DNA from: JAHDCJ01 sp039028895
GTDB taxonomy: Bacteria; Bacteroidota; Bacteroidia; Chitinophagales; Saprospiraceae
NCBI GenBank assembly: GCA_039028895.1
Contig: JBCCHF010000053.1
Location: 1-34,272 of the forward strand
Reading direction: 5' to 3'
DNA: 34,272 nucleotides
Shown here: positions 1-8,468 of the stretch, one piece after another
Layout of the letters: each line of letters begins with the position of its first letter
How positions within the stretch are numbered: the stretch's first letter is position 1
Notes under the pieces: generated by a model
Database searches by the model: none
Told to the model about the DNA's origin: nothing
The model's input: the letters and a program-made list of their open reading frames with translations, nothing else
Program-made: the position numbers and the translations under genes

Positions 1-172
1 CAACCGTAGTCGCCACAATGTATTTTCGTAGAGTCCTATTTAATTTAAATCCTTTCAAAACCTATCCGAAAATAGGTCAGGAAAAACCTTAACTAGCTTA
101 TTTTTTAGCTACTTACTTCCATTCTGTCAATGAACTTCTTTTTGCTCCGAAGAGCACCCTTCCTTAAAAGGG
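1..172 (-). other. Probable rRNA operon leader, transcribed out of the window to the left
   Basis: No gene is visible here. Read on the minus strand, the stretch begins just after a strong TAnnTTTG promoter. It contains GTTCATTGACAGAATGG (about 134-118), close to the GTTCTTTGACATATTG element I remember from leaders ahead of 16S rRNA in Bacteroides and relatives. Two hairpins are visible: CCCTT/AAGGG around 156-173 and CCTAT/ATAGG at 61-76. From this I infer that an rRNA operon starts to the left of the window. The leader of a ribosomal protein operon is the main alternative. No part of mature 16S rRNA is recognisable. Confidence 0.5.
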
Positions 173-178
173 CGAGTG

Positions 179-209
179 CAAAGGTAAGGGATTCCCCCAT
201 TAAACCAAA
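179..209 (-). promoter_or_regulatory. Canonical Bacteroidota sigma-70 promoter facing left
   Basis: On the minus strand TTTG (209-206) is followed after exactly 19 bases by TACCTTTG (186-179), which matches the TTTG/TAnnTTTG consensus of the Bacteroidota housekeeping sigma factor. It lies only 18 bases beyond the stop codon of the lycopene cyclase gene and fires in the same direction, out of the window. The downstream bases continue GCACTCGCC. The perfect -7 box and spacing suggest a highly expressed target such as an rRNA operon. Confidence 0.75.
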
Positions 210-226
210 GCTCTGTTAGTATTTTT

Positions 227-1078
227 TTACTTTTTTTTCTGACTTTTTAAATATTCAAACCAGCTAGTGGCCATCATCAGCATCAGGAATGAATAAATGG
301 TGTCATCTAAAGGGATGGAAACCAGCCTTATAGAAAGATTTTCCAAATCATTATAGCATACCAATGGCGTACTGGAAAAACCTCCTGTTAAAATGCCATT
401 TACCATAAAAAAAGGGATCAGACTGATTAAATATGCTACATAGAATTCTCCTCGGTAATTTGATTTCAAAATCAGGAGATGAAACAGCATAAAAAAACCA
501 GCCAGTAAACATGTAGTTGACGTGTACATTTTACCAAAATTCACCACCCCCAAAATCAGGAAAACAATAGTCAGAAACCAGGAAATTTTCAACTCTAGGT
601 TTGGAGACATGAATCTACTTGGGAAATAGCACCGCAGGCATTCATAAATAAATATGCAAGCATAGGGCACCGTGACGAAAAACAGCCATTCTCCTAAGGG
701 TAGATTAAGTAGTTTGAGAGATTCAACGAAATAATCGTTATTAAAGCCCCATACTGCCATTCCTGTAAAGAAGATATCCCAGGGGATAAACACCAACATG
801 GTTAACAAGATGGCTGGAAATACATATCTCCATTTCCTGTAAAAGGCTACTTTCTTATCAAAAGACAATAAAAAAGGAAACAGGAGTGTGAAACCGTTGA
901 CCAATAAGTAAAGCCATTCTGTTTCGAATATTTCGACTTTCTTGAAATTAGTAACGTCAAGGGTGAGATCTGAGAAAGCGTGAGGAACTTCAATATACCA
1001 CATCCAGGCAATCGCAGCTAAAGGAAGTGATAAAACCAGCCACGTAGAATATGGTACTAATCGGGTGTTTTTAGGCAT
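227..1078 (-). CDS. Lycopene cyclase, CarR/CrtYcd-type membrane protein
   Basis: A polytopic membrane protein of 283 residues that is predicted to close the ends of lycopene to give beta-carotene or a related cyclic carotenoid. Two related halves are visible, as in fused CrtYc-CrtYd cyclases. The first half carries IPWDIFFT and, shortly after, LPLGEWLFF; the second ends with the equivalent PLDDTIYSF. About seven hydrophobic helices fit the family. The ATG at 1078 is preferred. The frame also opens at a TTG (1085-1087) that abuts the stop codon of the phytoene synthase gene and would add three residues. It is the last gene of the crtI-crtB-cyclase operon. No hydroxylase or ketolase gene is visible in the window, so the final pigment cannot be predicted. 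The family assignment is confident; the exact ring type formed is not. Confidence 0.85.
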   Translation of the reverse strand: MPKNTRLVPYSTWLVLSLPLAAIAWMWYIEVPHAFSDLTLDVTNFKKVEIFETEWLYLLVNGFTLLFPFLLSFDKKVAFYRKWRYVFPAILLTMLVFIPWDIFFTGMAVWGFNNDYFVESLKLLNLPLGEWLFFVTVPYACIFIYECLRCYFPSRFMSPNLELKISWFLTIVFLILGVVNFGKMYTSTTCLLAGFFMLFHLLILKSNYRGEFYVAYLISLIPFFMVNGILTGGFSSTPLVCYNDLENLSIRLVSIPLDDTIYSFLMLMMATSWFEYLKSQKKK

Positions 1079-1087
1079 ATCTGACAA

Positions 1088-1924
1088 TCAGATCAGGTTC
1101 AACTGATGTTTTACAGCCGAGCTTGCTAACAGATATAGTTTTTTGCCATCATTCACTCTGATTCGCTTTTCAGCGACTAATTCAGCAGGACAATTTTTGA
1201 TCTTTTTGAAAAGATTGAGATAATAAATATAGGCAAGGTAAACCCCAAATTTCGTCCCGTCAGGCAATTGTGTAATCCCAATATATGCTTTGTCAAAATC
1301 AGCCTTTATATCAGCTTCGATCGTGGTTTTTGTAGAATCGTCAAACTTGCAAAAATCTACGCCAGGGAAATATACTCTGCCACGCTCATCGTAGTCACTT
1401 TTCATATCCCTCAGGAAATTGACCTTTTGAAAAGCAGAACCTAAAGCTAATGCATAATCTTTCAACCTATCATACATAGCCTGATCGCCTTTACAAAAGA
1501 CTTTCAGACACATCAAACCGACAACTTCCGCTGAACCAAATATATATTGCTTGTACAACGCGGGGTCATAATCTCTGTATTGCAAATCCATTTCCATACT
1601 ATCAAGAAAAGGATCAATAAGGTCACGTCCAATTCCATAATCATGAACAACTTCCTGGAAAGCCTGTAATACCGGGTTCAAACTTATGCCTTCTTCGATG
1701 GCAGTGTAAGTATCTTCCCTGAATCGGTCAAGTAGCTCCTTTTTAGGATGATTATGAAAGGTATCGACAATCTCATCAGCAAACCGCACAAAACCGTAAA
1801 TACTGTATATCGGTCCTCTGTACTCTTTAGCGAACAACCGTATACCCATTGAAAAACTGGTACTATAGCGTTTTGTGATCAGTGCACTACATTCACGACA
1901 TGTATCTTTATATAACTCCATCAT
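1088..1924 (-). CDS. crtB: Phytoene synthase (squalene/phytoene synthase family)
   Basis: A soluble isoprenoid synthase of 278 residues that joins two geranylgeranyl diphosphates head to head into phytoene, the first committed step of carotenoid synthesis. Both aspartate-rich substrate-binding motifs are present: DEIVD at residues 50-54 and DMKSD at 173-177, the latter in the family pattern NFLRD..D...RGRVYFP. The length is normal for bacterial CrtB. The gene starts 4 bases after the stop of crtI, and its own stop touches a possible TTG start of the cyclase gene, so the three genes are almost certainly co-transcribed and perhaps translationally coupled. A squalene-type product is possible within this superfamily, but the flanking desaturase and lycopene cyclase argue for phytoene. 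Confidence 0.93.
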   Translation of the reverse strand: MMELYKDTCRECSALITKRYSTSFSMGIRLFAKEYRGPIYSIYGFVRFADEIVDTFHNHPKKELLDRFREDTYTAIEEGISLNPVLQAFQEVVHDYGIGRDLIDPFLDSMEMDLQYRDYDPALYKQYIFGSAEVVGLMCLKVFCKGDQAMYDRLKDYALALGSAFQKVNFLRDMKSDYDERGRVYFPGVDFCKFDDSTKTTIEADIKADFDKAYIGITQLPDGTKFGVYLAYIYYLNLFKKIKNCPAELVAEKRIRVNDGKKLYLLASSAVKHQLNLI

Positions 1925-1928
1925 AGGA

Positions 1929-3404
1929 TCAATAATTTAGGGTTTTGAGGATTTCATTAGCCACAACTTCTCCAGAAATAAGGGAAGGCGGAACCCCCGG
2001 TCCGGGTGTAGTAAGTTGTCCTGTATAGTATAAGTTTTTTACTTTTTTGCTTTTTAAACTAGGTTTTAAAACCGCCGTTTGACGCAATGTGTTCGCTAAT
2101 CCGTAAGCATTACCTTTGAATGCATGGTAATCTTTTACAAAATCACGGTGAGCGTAACTTCTTTTATAGATAATTGAGTCTCTGATGGACTGACCGGTAA
2201 GTTTCTCAAGCCGATCCATCACTAACTGAAAATATTTTTCCCTGATGCTTTCATCATCTTCCAGACCAGGAGCAACAGGGACTAAAACGAATACATTCTC
2301 TTTTCCTTCCGGAGCTACTGTCGGATCTGTCACTGAAGGGCTGCATACATAAAACAATGGCTTTTCCGGCCAGCGTGGATCTTCATAAATCTCGTGTGCA
2401 TGTTGCTTGAAGTCCTCGTCGAAGAACAAATTATGGTGCTTTAGCCCTTTCAACTTCTTGTCAACCCCAAGGTAGAACAGCAGAGATGAAGGTGCCATTG
2501 TGCGGGTGTCCCAATATTTTTCATTGTAGGTCCTTACGCGTTTATCCAGTAAATGCTGTTCAACATGATGATAATCTGCACCCCCTACTATAATATCTGC
2601 AACGAACTCTCCCTTATCTGTAATGACCTTTCTAGCGGATCCGTTAGGCACATAAATTTGCTTGACCTCGTGGTTGAGTTTAATATCTACGCCCAGTTCT
2701 TCTGCCAGACTAACCATGCCTTCAACAATTTTGAACATCCCACCTTCCGGATACCAGGTTCCTAAAACGAGGTCAGCATAGTTCATAAGACTATACATAG
2801 CAGGCGTTTTTTCAGGAGTAGCGCCAAGGAAAAGCACGGGAAATTCGAGAAGCTTGATCAGTTTCTCATTTTTAAAAAGACGTCGAACATGGGTTGACAT
2901 TGAAGACAACATCTGCAAACGGAAGATAGAACGCAAAACCCGGAAATCAGCAAATTCCATGACAGACCTGCCGGGTTTGTAGACAAATTCATTGATGCCT
3001 ACTTCATATTTATACTTGGCTTCCGAAAGAAAATGTTCAAGATTTGTACTACTTCCAGGTTCGAGAGATTCAAAGACCTGTTTTAGTTCATCAAGAGAAG
3101 CTGGTACTTCCAGGAAATCACTATCTCCGAAACAAACCTGGTAGCCTGGGTCAAGCCGGCGAAGCTGATAATAGTCGGAGACTTTTTTCCCGAAACTGGC
3201 AAAGTATTTCTCAAAGATATCTGGCATCCAGTACCAACTCGGTCCCATATCGAAAGTGAATCCTTCCGCTTCGAACTTCCTGGCTCTACCTCCCGGAACA
3301 GTGTTTTTTTCAAGAATTGTGACTTTACAGCCTGCTTTGGCTAGAAAGCTGGCGGCAGATAAGCCAGCAAAACCAGAACCGATTACAATTACGCTTTTGG
3401 ACAT
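1929..3404 (-). CDS. crtI: Phytoene desaturase (CrtI family)
   Basis: An FAD-dependent desaturase/isomerase of 491 residues that introduces double bases' worth of conjugation into phytoene, that is, it adds the double bonds giving red lycopene. The N-terminus has the Rossmann dinucleotide motif GSGFAG (residues 9-14) followed by LEKNTVPGGRARKFE, the usual FAD-binding extension. The C-terminus carries the CrtI signature LYYTGQLTTPGPGVPPSLISGE. The length fits bacterial CrtI. It heads the tight operon crtI-crtB-cyclase. A 105-base gap separates it from the rhodanese gene upstream; I found no exact TAnnTTTG box there, so a weak promoter or read-through from the rhodanese gene are both possible. 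A 4,4'-diapophytoene desaturase is a less likely alternative. Confidence 0.93.
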   Translation of the reverse strand: MSKSVIVIGSGFAGLSAASFLAKAGCKVTILEKNTVPGGRARKFEAEGFTFDMGPSWYWMPDIFEKYFASFGKKVSDYYQLRRLDPGYQVCFGDSDFLEVPASLDELKQVFESLEPGSSTNLEHFLSEAKYKYEVGINEFVYKPGRSVMEFADFRVLRSIFRLQMLSSMSTHVRRLFKNEKLIKLLEFPVLFLGATPEKTPAMYSLMNYADLVLGTWYPEGGMFKIVEGMVSLAEELGVDIKLNHEVKQIYVPNGSARKVITDKGEFVADIIVGGADYHHVEQHLLDKRVRTYNEKYWDTRTMAPSSLLFYLGVDKKLKGLKHHNLFFDEDFKQHAHEIYEDPRWPEKPLFYVCSPSVTDPTVAPEGKENVFVLVPVAPGLEDDESIREKYFQLVMDRLEKLTGQSIRDSIIYKRSYAHRDFVKDYHAFKGNAYGLANTLRQTAVLKPSLKSKKVKNLYYTGQLTTPGPGVPPSLISGEVVANEILKTLNY

Positions 3405-3509
3405 TTAGTTTTTGGATGTTTGTCGAAAAATCAATTAATCTTTCAATACAAGGAATGAAACAGCCCAAAAGTTACTTTGTTTAAGATTTTTCTCGAAAAG
3501 TTAAACAAA

Positions 3510-3926
3510 TCATTGAGACCCTGACCAGGCGGTGAACCCACCTTTAAGATCATAAATCTCACTAAAACCAGCTTTTTCAAGCATTTGAGCCGTATTGCCA
3601 CTTCTCCCACCAGAACGACAATAGACTAAAACAGGTTTGTCTTTATCAAGATTTTCAATAAGGTCAGTTTCAAAATTATCGCTATAAAAATCTAGGTGAG
3701 TAGCACCCATAATATAGCCATCAGTCATTTCTTCTTGTGTTCTGACATCTACAAGTTGCATACCTGGTTTGGTCATAGCTTCTTTAAATTCGGCTGGCCC
3801 GAGCTTTAGAGAGATGGTTTCTGGGGATGCTCCGCTTTTATTACCCTGTTCAGCGGGTTCTTTATCGCTATTATTGCAGGAAAACATAAAAAGCGCAAGT
3901 ATCAATAGAAAAGCAGGATTTTTCAT
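3510..3926 (-). CDS. Rhodanese-domain lipoprotein
   Basis: An exported protein of 138 residues with a lipoprotein signal peptide ending in the lipobox FMFSC (Cys17), a short polar linker rich in Glu, Ser and Gly, and one rhodanese domain (about residues 38-138). The active-site loop CRSGGRS starts at Cys103 in the context PVLVYCRSGG, so the sulfur-accepting cysteine is intact. Single-domain rhodaneses carry persulfide sulfur and some serve as periplasmic thiol relays. The gene lies 102 bases downstream of the thioredoxin gene on the same strand, which suggests linked thiol chemistry, but the protein itself should sit outside the cytoplasm, anchored to a membrane. The physiological substrate is unknown. 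Confidence 0.85.
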   Translation of the reverse strand: MKNPAFLLILALFMFSCNNSDKEPAEQGNKSGASPETISLKLGPAEFKEAMTKPGMQLVDVRTQEEMTDGYIMGATHLDFYSDNFETDLIENLDKDKPVLVYCRSGGRSGNTAQMLEKAGFSEIYDLKGGFTAWSGSQ

Positions 3927-4002
3927 TTTTACCAGTTTAGAATGATAGATTCCACACTGTTAAAGTTAAAAAATCCTGCTTAGAAAAATGTTTATCGAAT
4001 CA

Positions 4003-4022
4003 AGTTGTATTCAATTACAACT
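4003..4022 (-). terminator. Hairpin just downstream of the thioredoxin gene
   Basis: A perfect 7-bp inverted repeat, AGTTGTA at 4003-4009 and TACAACT at 4016-4022 with a 6-base loop, lies 6 bases past the thioredoxin stop codon. On the minus strand no clear U-run follows, so it may be a weak terminator or an RNA 3'-end stabiliser between the thioredoxin and rhodanese genes rather than an efficient stop. Confidence 0.35.
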
Positions 4023-4028
4023 GACTTT

Positions 4029-4331
4029 TTATGCGTGCTCGACTAGTAGTTGTTTTAATTGTGCGGCAGAATGAACACCAGATTGTCTGTATTTCATTTC
4101 CCCATTTTTGAAGATCATCATTGTTGGTACACCCCTGATCTGGAATTTTTCAGCCAAAGCCGGGTTTTGGTCTACATCAATTTTTACGATAGTCGTATCT
4201 TCTCCCATATCGTTTTTTAACTCCTGTAGAATTGGAACCATCATTTTGCATGGTCCACACCATTCTGCTGAAAAGTCGATCAATACCGGCTTATCAGAGT
4301 TGATTATTTCTGAAAAATTTGCTTTTCCCAT
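4029..4331 (-). CDS. trxA: Thioredoxin
   Basis: A cytoplasmic thioredoxin of 100 residues that reduces protein disulfides. The active site WCGPC (residues 24-28, redox Cys25 and Cys28) sits in the classic context VLIDFSAEWCGPCKMM. The cis-proline loop RGVPTMMIFKNGE is also present. The length is typical. The ATG at 4331 is chosen; an in-frame TTG three codons upstream is the only earlier start. There is no signal peptide. The gene lies between the terminator of the S1 gene and the lipoprotein rhodanese gene, on the same strand as both. Bacteroidota often carry several thioredoxins, so the symbol is by family only. Confidence 0.9.
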   Translation of the reverse strand: MGKANFSEIINSDKPVLIDFSAEWCGPCKMMVPILQELKNDMGEDTTIVKIDVDQNPALAEKFQIRGVPTMMIFKNGEMKYRQSGVHSAAQLKQLLVEHA

Positions 4332-4413
4332 TATTCTCAAATTTTAAATTATTGTTTAAAGTCATGCCTTTAACAACAAAACATGATCATATGTTCATGC
4401 ATTAAAAATTATG

Positions 4414-4444
4414 CCAAAAAAACCCCGATTTTACACCGGGGCTT
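4414..4444 (-). terminator. Rho-independent terminator of the S1 gene
   Basis: On the minus strand GCCCCG, a 9-base loop and CGGGG (stem arms 4437-4441 and 4423-4427) are followed directly by a run of seven U (4416-4422). It lies 24 bases past the S1 stop codon and separates S1 from the thioredoxin gene. Confidence 0.85.
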
Positions 4445-4467
4445 TCTCTATATCATCATAGTAATTA

Positions 4468-6618
4468 CTATTCTTCTTCTTCCTTAGCGGCTTCAGCTTT
4501 TTCGTTAGCTTGTAGCTGCTCTTGTAATTGCGATAGGACACCAAGATCACCAAGTGTTTCACGCTCAATTTTCTTGTTTGATTTCGCAATATTTTTTCGC
4601 GTTGTTGCTTTCTGCTTTTGCTTTTCAGCTTTTTCGCCTTCGATCAGGTCACGTTTCTGGTCATCTAACCAGCGCATGTGAGAAACAAGAATACGCTTAT
4701 CGTCGCGGTTAAACTCAAGCACCTTAACCCAAAGGGTTTCGTCTACCTCAGCAAGTGTACCATCTTCTTTTTTAACGTGCTTGATTGGTGAGAATGCCTC
4801 AAGTCCATATGGCAAGAGAACAATTGCTCCGCGATCATCACGGCGAAGTACAGTAGCTTCGTGATAAGAACCAACTGGGAATACAGTTTCGAAGGTATCC
4901 CATGGATTTTCTTCAAGCTGCTTGTGACCGAGTGATAATTTACGGCTATCCTTGTCGATTTCCTCGATTGTGATATCAATATCCTCTCCTACTTTAGTGT
5001 ATTCTGAAGGATGTGAGAAACGCTTGGTCCATGACAGATCAGAAATATGAACCATTCCGCCAATACCTTCTTCAAGCTCTACGAAAACACCATATGGCGT
5101 AAGGTTTTTCACCTGACCAGTATGACGGCTTCCTTTAGGATACTTGTCTTCGATATCGCTCCAAGGATCTTTAGTCAATTGCTTAAGACTTAGAGACATC
5201 TTGCGGTCTTCACGATCGATGGTAACTATCTTGGCTTCGTGGGTATCACCAAGGGTGAAATATTCACGAGCATTGATCGGCTGGTTACTCCATGACACCT
5301 CTGAAACGTGGATTAGACCTTCAACACCTGGCTGGATCTCAAGGAATGCACCGTAATCTTCAATATTAACGATCTTACCTTTAACAACTGAACCCTCAGC
5401 AACTTCTTCAGCAAGAACTTCCCAAGGATGTTTCTGGAGTTGCTTCAGACCAAGTGAAATACGTTTCTTGGCATCATCAAAATCAAGTACAACAACGTTG
5501 ATCTTCTGGTTAAGCTCCAATATTTCACTTGGGTGGTTGATACGACCCCATGAAATATCAGTGATGTACAATAGTCCGTCAACACCTCCAAGATCGAGGA
5601 ATGCACCGAAGTCTGTGAGGTTTTTAACCACACCTTCGAGTACCTGTCCTTTTTCAAGGCTGGCGATAATGGCCTGGCGCTGATCTTCAAGATCTGACTC
5701 AATAAGGGCTTTATGACTTACTACTGCGTTTTTGATCGCTTCGTTGATCTTCACAACTTTGAAGTCCATTGTTTTTCCAACATATGAATCATAATCGATG
5801 ATCGGCTTGATATCGATCTGTGATCCTGGAAGGAAAGTTTCCAGACCTCCGGCGTCTACGATAAGACCACCTTTAGTTTTACTGATAACTGTACCAGAAA
5901 CGATAGTTCCTTCATTGAAAGAGGTAACAAGTGCTTCCCATGCTCTGAGCAATTTGGCTTTTCTGCGGGAAAGTACGAGCTGACCTTTCTTGTCTTCCTG
6001 ATCTTCTACATAAACTTCAACTGTGTCACCTACCTGGAGATCCGGCATATCGCGGAATTCAGATAATGACAACAAACCATCTGATTTGTAATTGATGTCA
6101 AGTAGAACATCAGAATCACTCATCGCCGATACCTTTCCGGTAACGATTTCATTTTGGATAACAGTATTTAGCGTACCCTCATACTGTTTCAGGTAATCCG
6201 CGATTTCTTCGTCTGTGTAGTTAAGGGTATTCTTCGCACCTTTGTCCCAGTCGAAATCATCATGAGCTGAAGTTACAGGCTCTTCATCCAATTCCAACAC
6301 AACTTCTCCCTCTTCTTCTAAAGATTCTTCAGTTGATTCCTTAACTGGTTCTTCGGCTGGTGTTGCCTCTTCGGCAGGGGCTTTTTCTTCGGCTACAGGC
6401 TCCTCGGCTGGAGCTTCTTCTGTGGTTTCTTCTTTAGCTACAGGTTCTTCCTGTGGCTCTTCTTCAGCAACTGGTTCTTCTGTTGCCGGTTCTTCAACTT
6501 CTTGTGTTTCTGCTTCGGGAGTCTCCTCAGTTGGAGTCTCTACCGCGTCTGAATTTTCGACCTCCTGAGTTTCCTCTACTGGCTGGTCTTCATTCAGGTC
6601 CAAATCTTTTTCATCCAT
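4468..6618 (-). CDS. rpsA: 30S ribosomal protein S1 with long acidic N-terminal extension
   Basis: The protein has 716 residues and binds mRNA on the small ribosomal subunit. Six S1 RNA-binding (OB-fold) domains can be read at about residues 157-219, 237-303, 325-393, 411-479, 496-565 and 583-647; the third to fifth show the repeated pattern DFGAFLDL / DYGAFLEI / PYGVFVEL. Before them lies an extension of about 120 residues made almost only of Glu, Pro, Ala, Thr and Val in repeats such as EEPVAEE, with no predicted fold. The C-terminus (about 650-716) is charged and probably helical. The gene stands alone, with its own promoter and terminator. S1 should matter greatly here, since most starts in this window lack Shine-Dalgarno sequences. 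The assignment is secure; the role of the extension is unknown. Confidence 0.95.
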   Translation of the reverse strand: MDEKDLDLNEDQPVEETQEVENSDAVETPTEETPEAETQEVEEPATEEPVAEEEPQEEPVAKEETTEEAPAEEPVAEEKAPAEEATPAEEPVKESTEESLEEEGEVVLELDEEPVTSAHDDFDWDKGAKNTLNYTDEEIADYLKQYEGTLNTVIQNEIVTGKVSAMSDSDVLLDINYKSDGLLSLSEFRDMPDLQVGDTVEVYVEDQEDKKGQLVLSRRKAKLLRAWEALVTSFNEGTIVSGTVISKTKGGLIVDAGGLETFLPGSQIDIKPIIDYDSYVGKTMDFKVVKINEAIKNAVVSHKALIESDLEDQRQAIIASLEKGQVLEGVVKNLTDFGAFLDLGGVDGLLYITDISWGRINHPSEILELNQKINVVVLDFDDAKKRISLGLKQLQKHPWEVLAEEVAEGSVVKGKIVNIEDYGAFLEIQPGVEGLIHVSEVSWSNQPINAREYFTLGDTHEAKIVTIDREDRKMSLSLKQLTKDPWSDIEDKYPKGSRHTGQVKNLTPYGVFVELEEGIGGMVHISDLSWTKRFSHPSEYTKVGEDIDITIEEIDKDSRKLSLGHKQLEENPWDTFETVFPVGSYHEATVLRRDDRGAIVLLPYGLEAFSPIKHVKKEDGTLAEVDETLWVKVLEFNRDDKRILVSHMRWLDDQKRDLIEGEKAEKQKQKATTRKNIAKSNKKIERETLGDLGVLSQLQEQLQANEKAEAAKEEEE

Positions 6619-6660
6619 GGACTATTGGCGTTTTAAAGGTTAAAAAATAAAATTAGCGCA

Positions 6661-6692
6661 CAAAGATACGATTTATTTTACGATTATCTCAA
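6661..6692 (-). promoter_or_regulatory. Promoter of the S1 gene
   Basis: On the minus strand TATCTTTG (6668-6661) is an exact TAnnTTTG -7 box, with TTG (6692-6690) 21 bases upstream as a partial -33 box. Transcription would start roughly 35 bases before the S1 ATG. It sits in the intergenic region shared with the divergent acyl-CoA ligase gene, for which no exact box was found. Confidence 0.6.
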
Positions 6693-6794
6693 CCCAATTT
6701 CATTTTGCAAAAATGGGGAACATGCCAAAGAATTAAACAGATATTTATTTACTTTACGGAAACTTGAATTTTTATTCCAAAAACCTGGCAACCA

Positions 6795-8468
6795 ATGAGT
6801 GATCATATCTGGTTAAAAAACTATCCTGCCGGCGTACCGGCCAACATTAATCCTGACTCATACCCTCATCTTGTAGCGATGCTTAATGAGGCGATGAAAA
6901 AGTTCAAAAAGAAGCCTGCATTCGAGTGTATGGGCACTCAACTTACGTATGGCCAGGTCGATAAAATGTCAAGAGATTTTGGCGCCTACCTCCTCTCCAG
7001 AGGTTTGGTACCAGGCGATAAAATTGCCTTAATGATGCCGAATCTTCTGCAATACCCGATTGCTATTTTTGGTGCACTGCGGGCAGGCCTTATTGTGGTC
7101 AACACCAATCCTTTATATACACCCAGAGAGATGAAGCATCAATTCGTCGATTCAGGGGCCAAAGCCATCCTGATTGCTGATAACTTTGCAGCCAATCTGG
7201 AAAAGGTTATTGAGGATACAGACATCAAGGTTGTTTTGACAACCTCCATTGGTGCTATGCATAGTTTTGTAAAGCGTAAAATTGTGGATATGATGGTAAA
7301 ACACGTGAAACGGATGGTACCCAAGTACGATCTCAAAGACGTGGTTACTTTCCGTGAAGCCCTTATGCTGGGTAAGAAGTTTTCCTTGCCGGAACACCAT
7401 GGAAAACCCGATGATGTGATATTGCTGCAATATACTGGTGGTACAACAGGTGTTGCTAAAGGTGCTATGCTGACCAATCGCAACCTAGTTGCCAATATGG
7501 AACAGATCAGGGCATCGATCGGCAATCATCTTGAGGATGGTAAAGAAGTCGCACTCTCTCCCCTTCCGCTTTACCACATTTTTGCTTTTTCAGTAAACTG
7601 CCTTGCACTTGGAGGTATTGGAGCCTTGAATGTACTGGTTACCAATCCTCGTGATCTCCCTTCCTTGATAAAAGATTGGAAAAGGCATCCGACCAGCATT
7701 TTCACTGGTGTGAATACGCTATATAATGCCTTGCTCAATCATCCTGATTTCAACAGTATCGATTTTTCTACTTTGAAAATCTCAGTTGGTGGTGGTATGG
7801 CAGTTCAAAAAGCCGTTTCCAAAAAATGGGAAGAAGCGACCGGATGCTACTTGGCAGAAGGTTATGGATTAAGTGAGACATCACCGGTATTGACGATCAA
7901 TCCGATCGATGGCACCGGGCAGACTGGCACCATAGGATTTCCTGCTCCCTCTACTCAACTCAGGATCGTTGACGAACAAGGCAATGTACTCGGTCCAAAC
8001 CAGGCTGGAGAAATACAGGCCAAGGGCCCGCAGGTTATGAAAGGCTATTACAACAAACCAGAGGAAACAGCCAAAGTTATGACTGCTGATGGCTGGTTTG
8101 CGACTGGCGATATTGGTCTAATGAAAGAAGATGGCTTCTTCCAGATCGTCGATCGTAAAAAGGATATGATTCTAGTTTCCGGATTCAATGTTTATCCAAA
8201 CGAGATTGAAGACGTTGTGGTCACCCATGAAAAAGTCCTTGAAGTTGCCGCAGTCGGTAAAAACGATGAAAAATCAGGAGAAGTAGTCATGCTATTTGTA
8301 GTCAAAAAAGATAAGTCGCTCTCCAAAGATGAACTAAAATCGTTTTGCCGTGAAAACCTCACAGGCTATAAAAACCCCAAGTATATTGAGTTCGTTGATG
8401 ATCTTCCCAAAACCAATGTGGGAAAAATCCTCAGGCGTGAACTACGTGACATGGCCAATAAAGCTTAA
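6795..8468 (+). CDS. fadD: Long-chain fatty acid-CoA ligase (AMP-forming)
   Basis: An adenylate-forming enzyme of 557 residues that activates long-chain fatty acids to acyl-CoA using ATP, for beta-oxidation or lipid synthesis. The ATP-binding P-loop YTGGTTGVAKGA starts at residue 213. The adenylate motif GYGLSETSP, the hinge region GWFATGDIG and the C-terminal catalytic lysine motif NVGKILRREL follow in the usual order. The length matches FadD. There is no signal peptide and probably peripheral membrane attachment. The ATG start follows an A/C-rich stretch without a Shine-Dalgarno sequence. It is transcribed alone, divergent from the S1 gene. Chain-length preference cannot be judged from sequence. 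Confidence 0.9.
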   Translation: MSDHIWLKNYPAGVPANINPDSYPHLVAMLNEAMKKFKKKPAFECMGTQLTYGQVDKMSRDFGAYLLSRGLVPGDKIALMMPNLLQYPIAIFGALRAGLIVVNTNPLYTPREMKHQFVDSGAKAILIADNFAANLEKVIEDTDIKVVLTTSIGAMHSFVKRKIVDMMVKHVKRMVPKYDLKDVVTFREALMLGKKFSLPEHHGKPDDVILLQYTGGTTGVAKGAMLTNRNLVANMEQIRASIGNHLEDGKEVALSPLPLYHIFAFSVNCLALGGIGALNVLVTNPRDLPSLIKDWKRHPTSIFTGVNTLYNALLNHPDFNSIDFSTLKISVGGGMAVQKAVSKKWEEATGCYLAEGYGLSETSPVLTINPIDGTGQTGTIGFPAPSTQLRIVDEQGNVLGPNQAGEIQAKGPQVMKGYYNKPEETAKVMTADGWFATGDIGLMKEDGFFQIVDRKKDMILVSGFNVYPNEIEDVVVTHEKVLEVAAVGKNDEKSGEVVMLFVVKKDKSLSKDELKSFCRENLTGYKNPKYIEFVDDLPKTNVGKILRRELRDMANKA

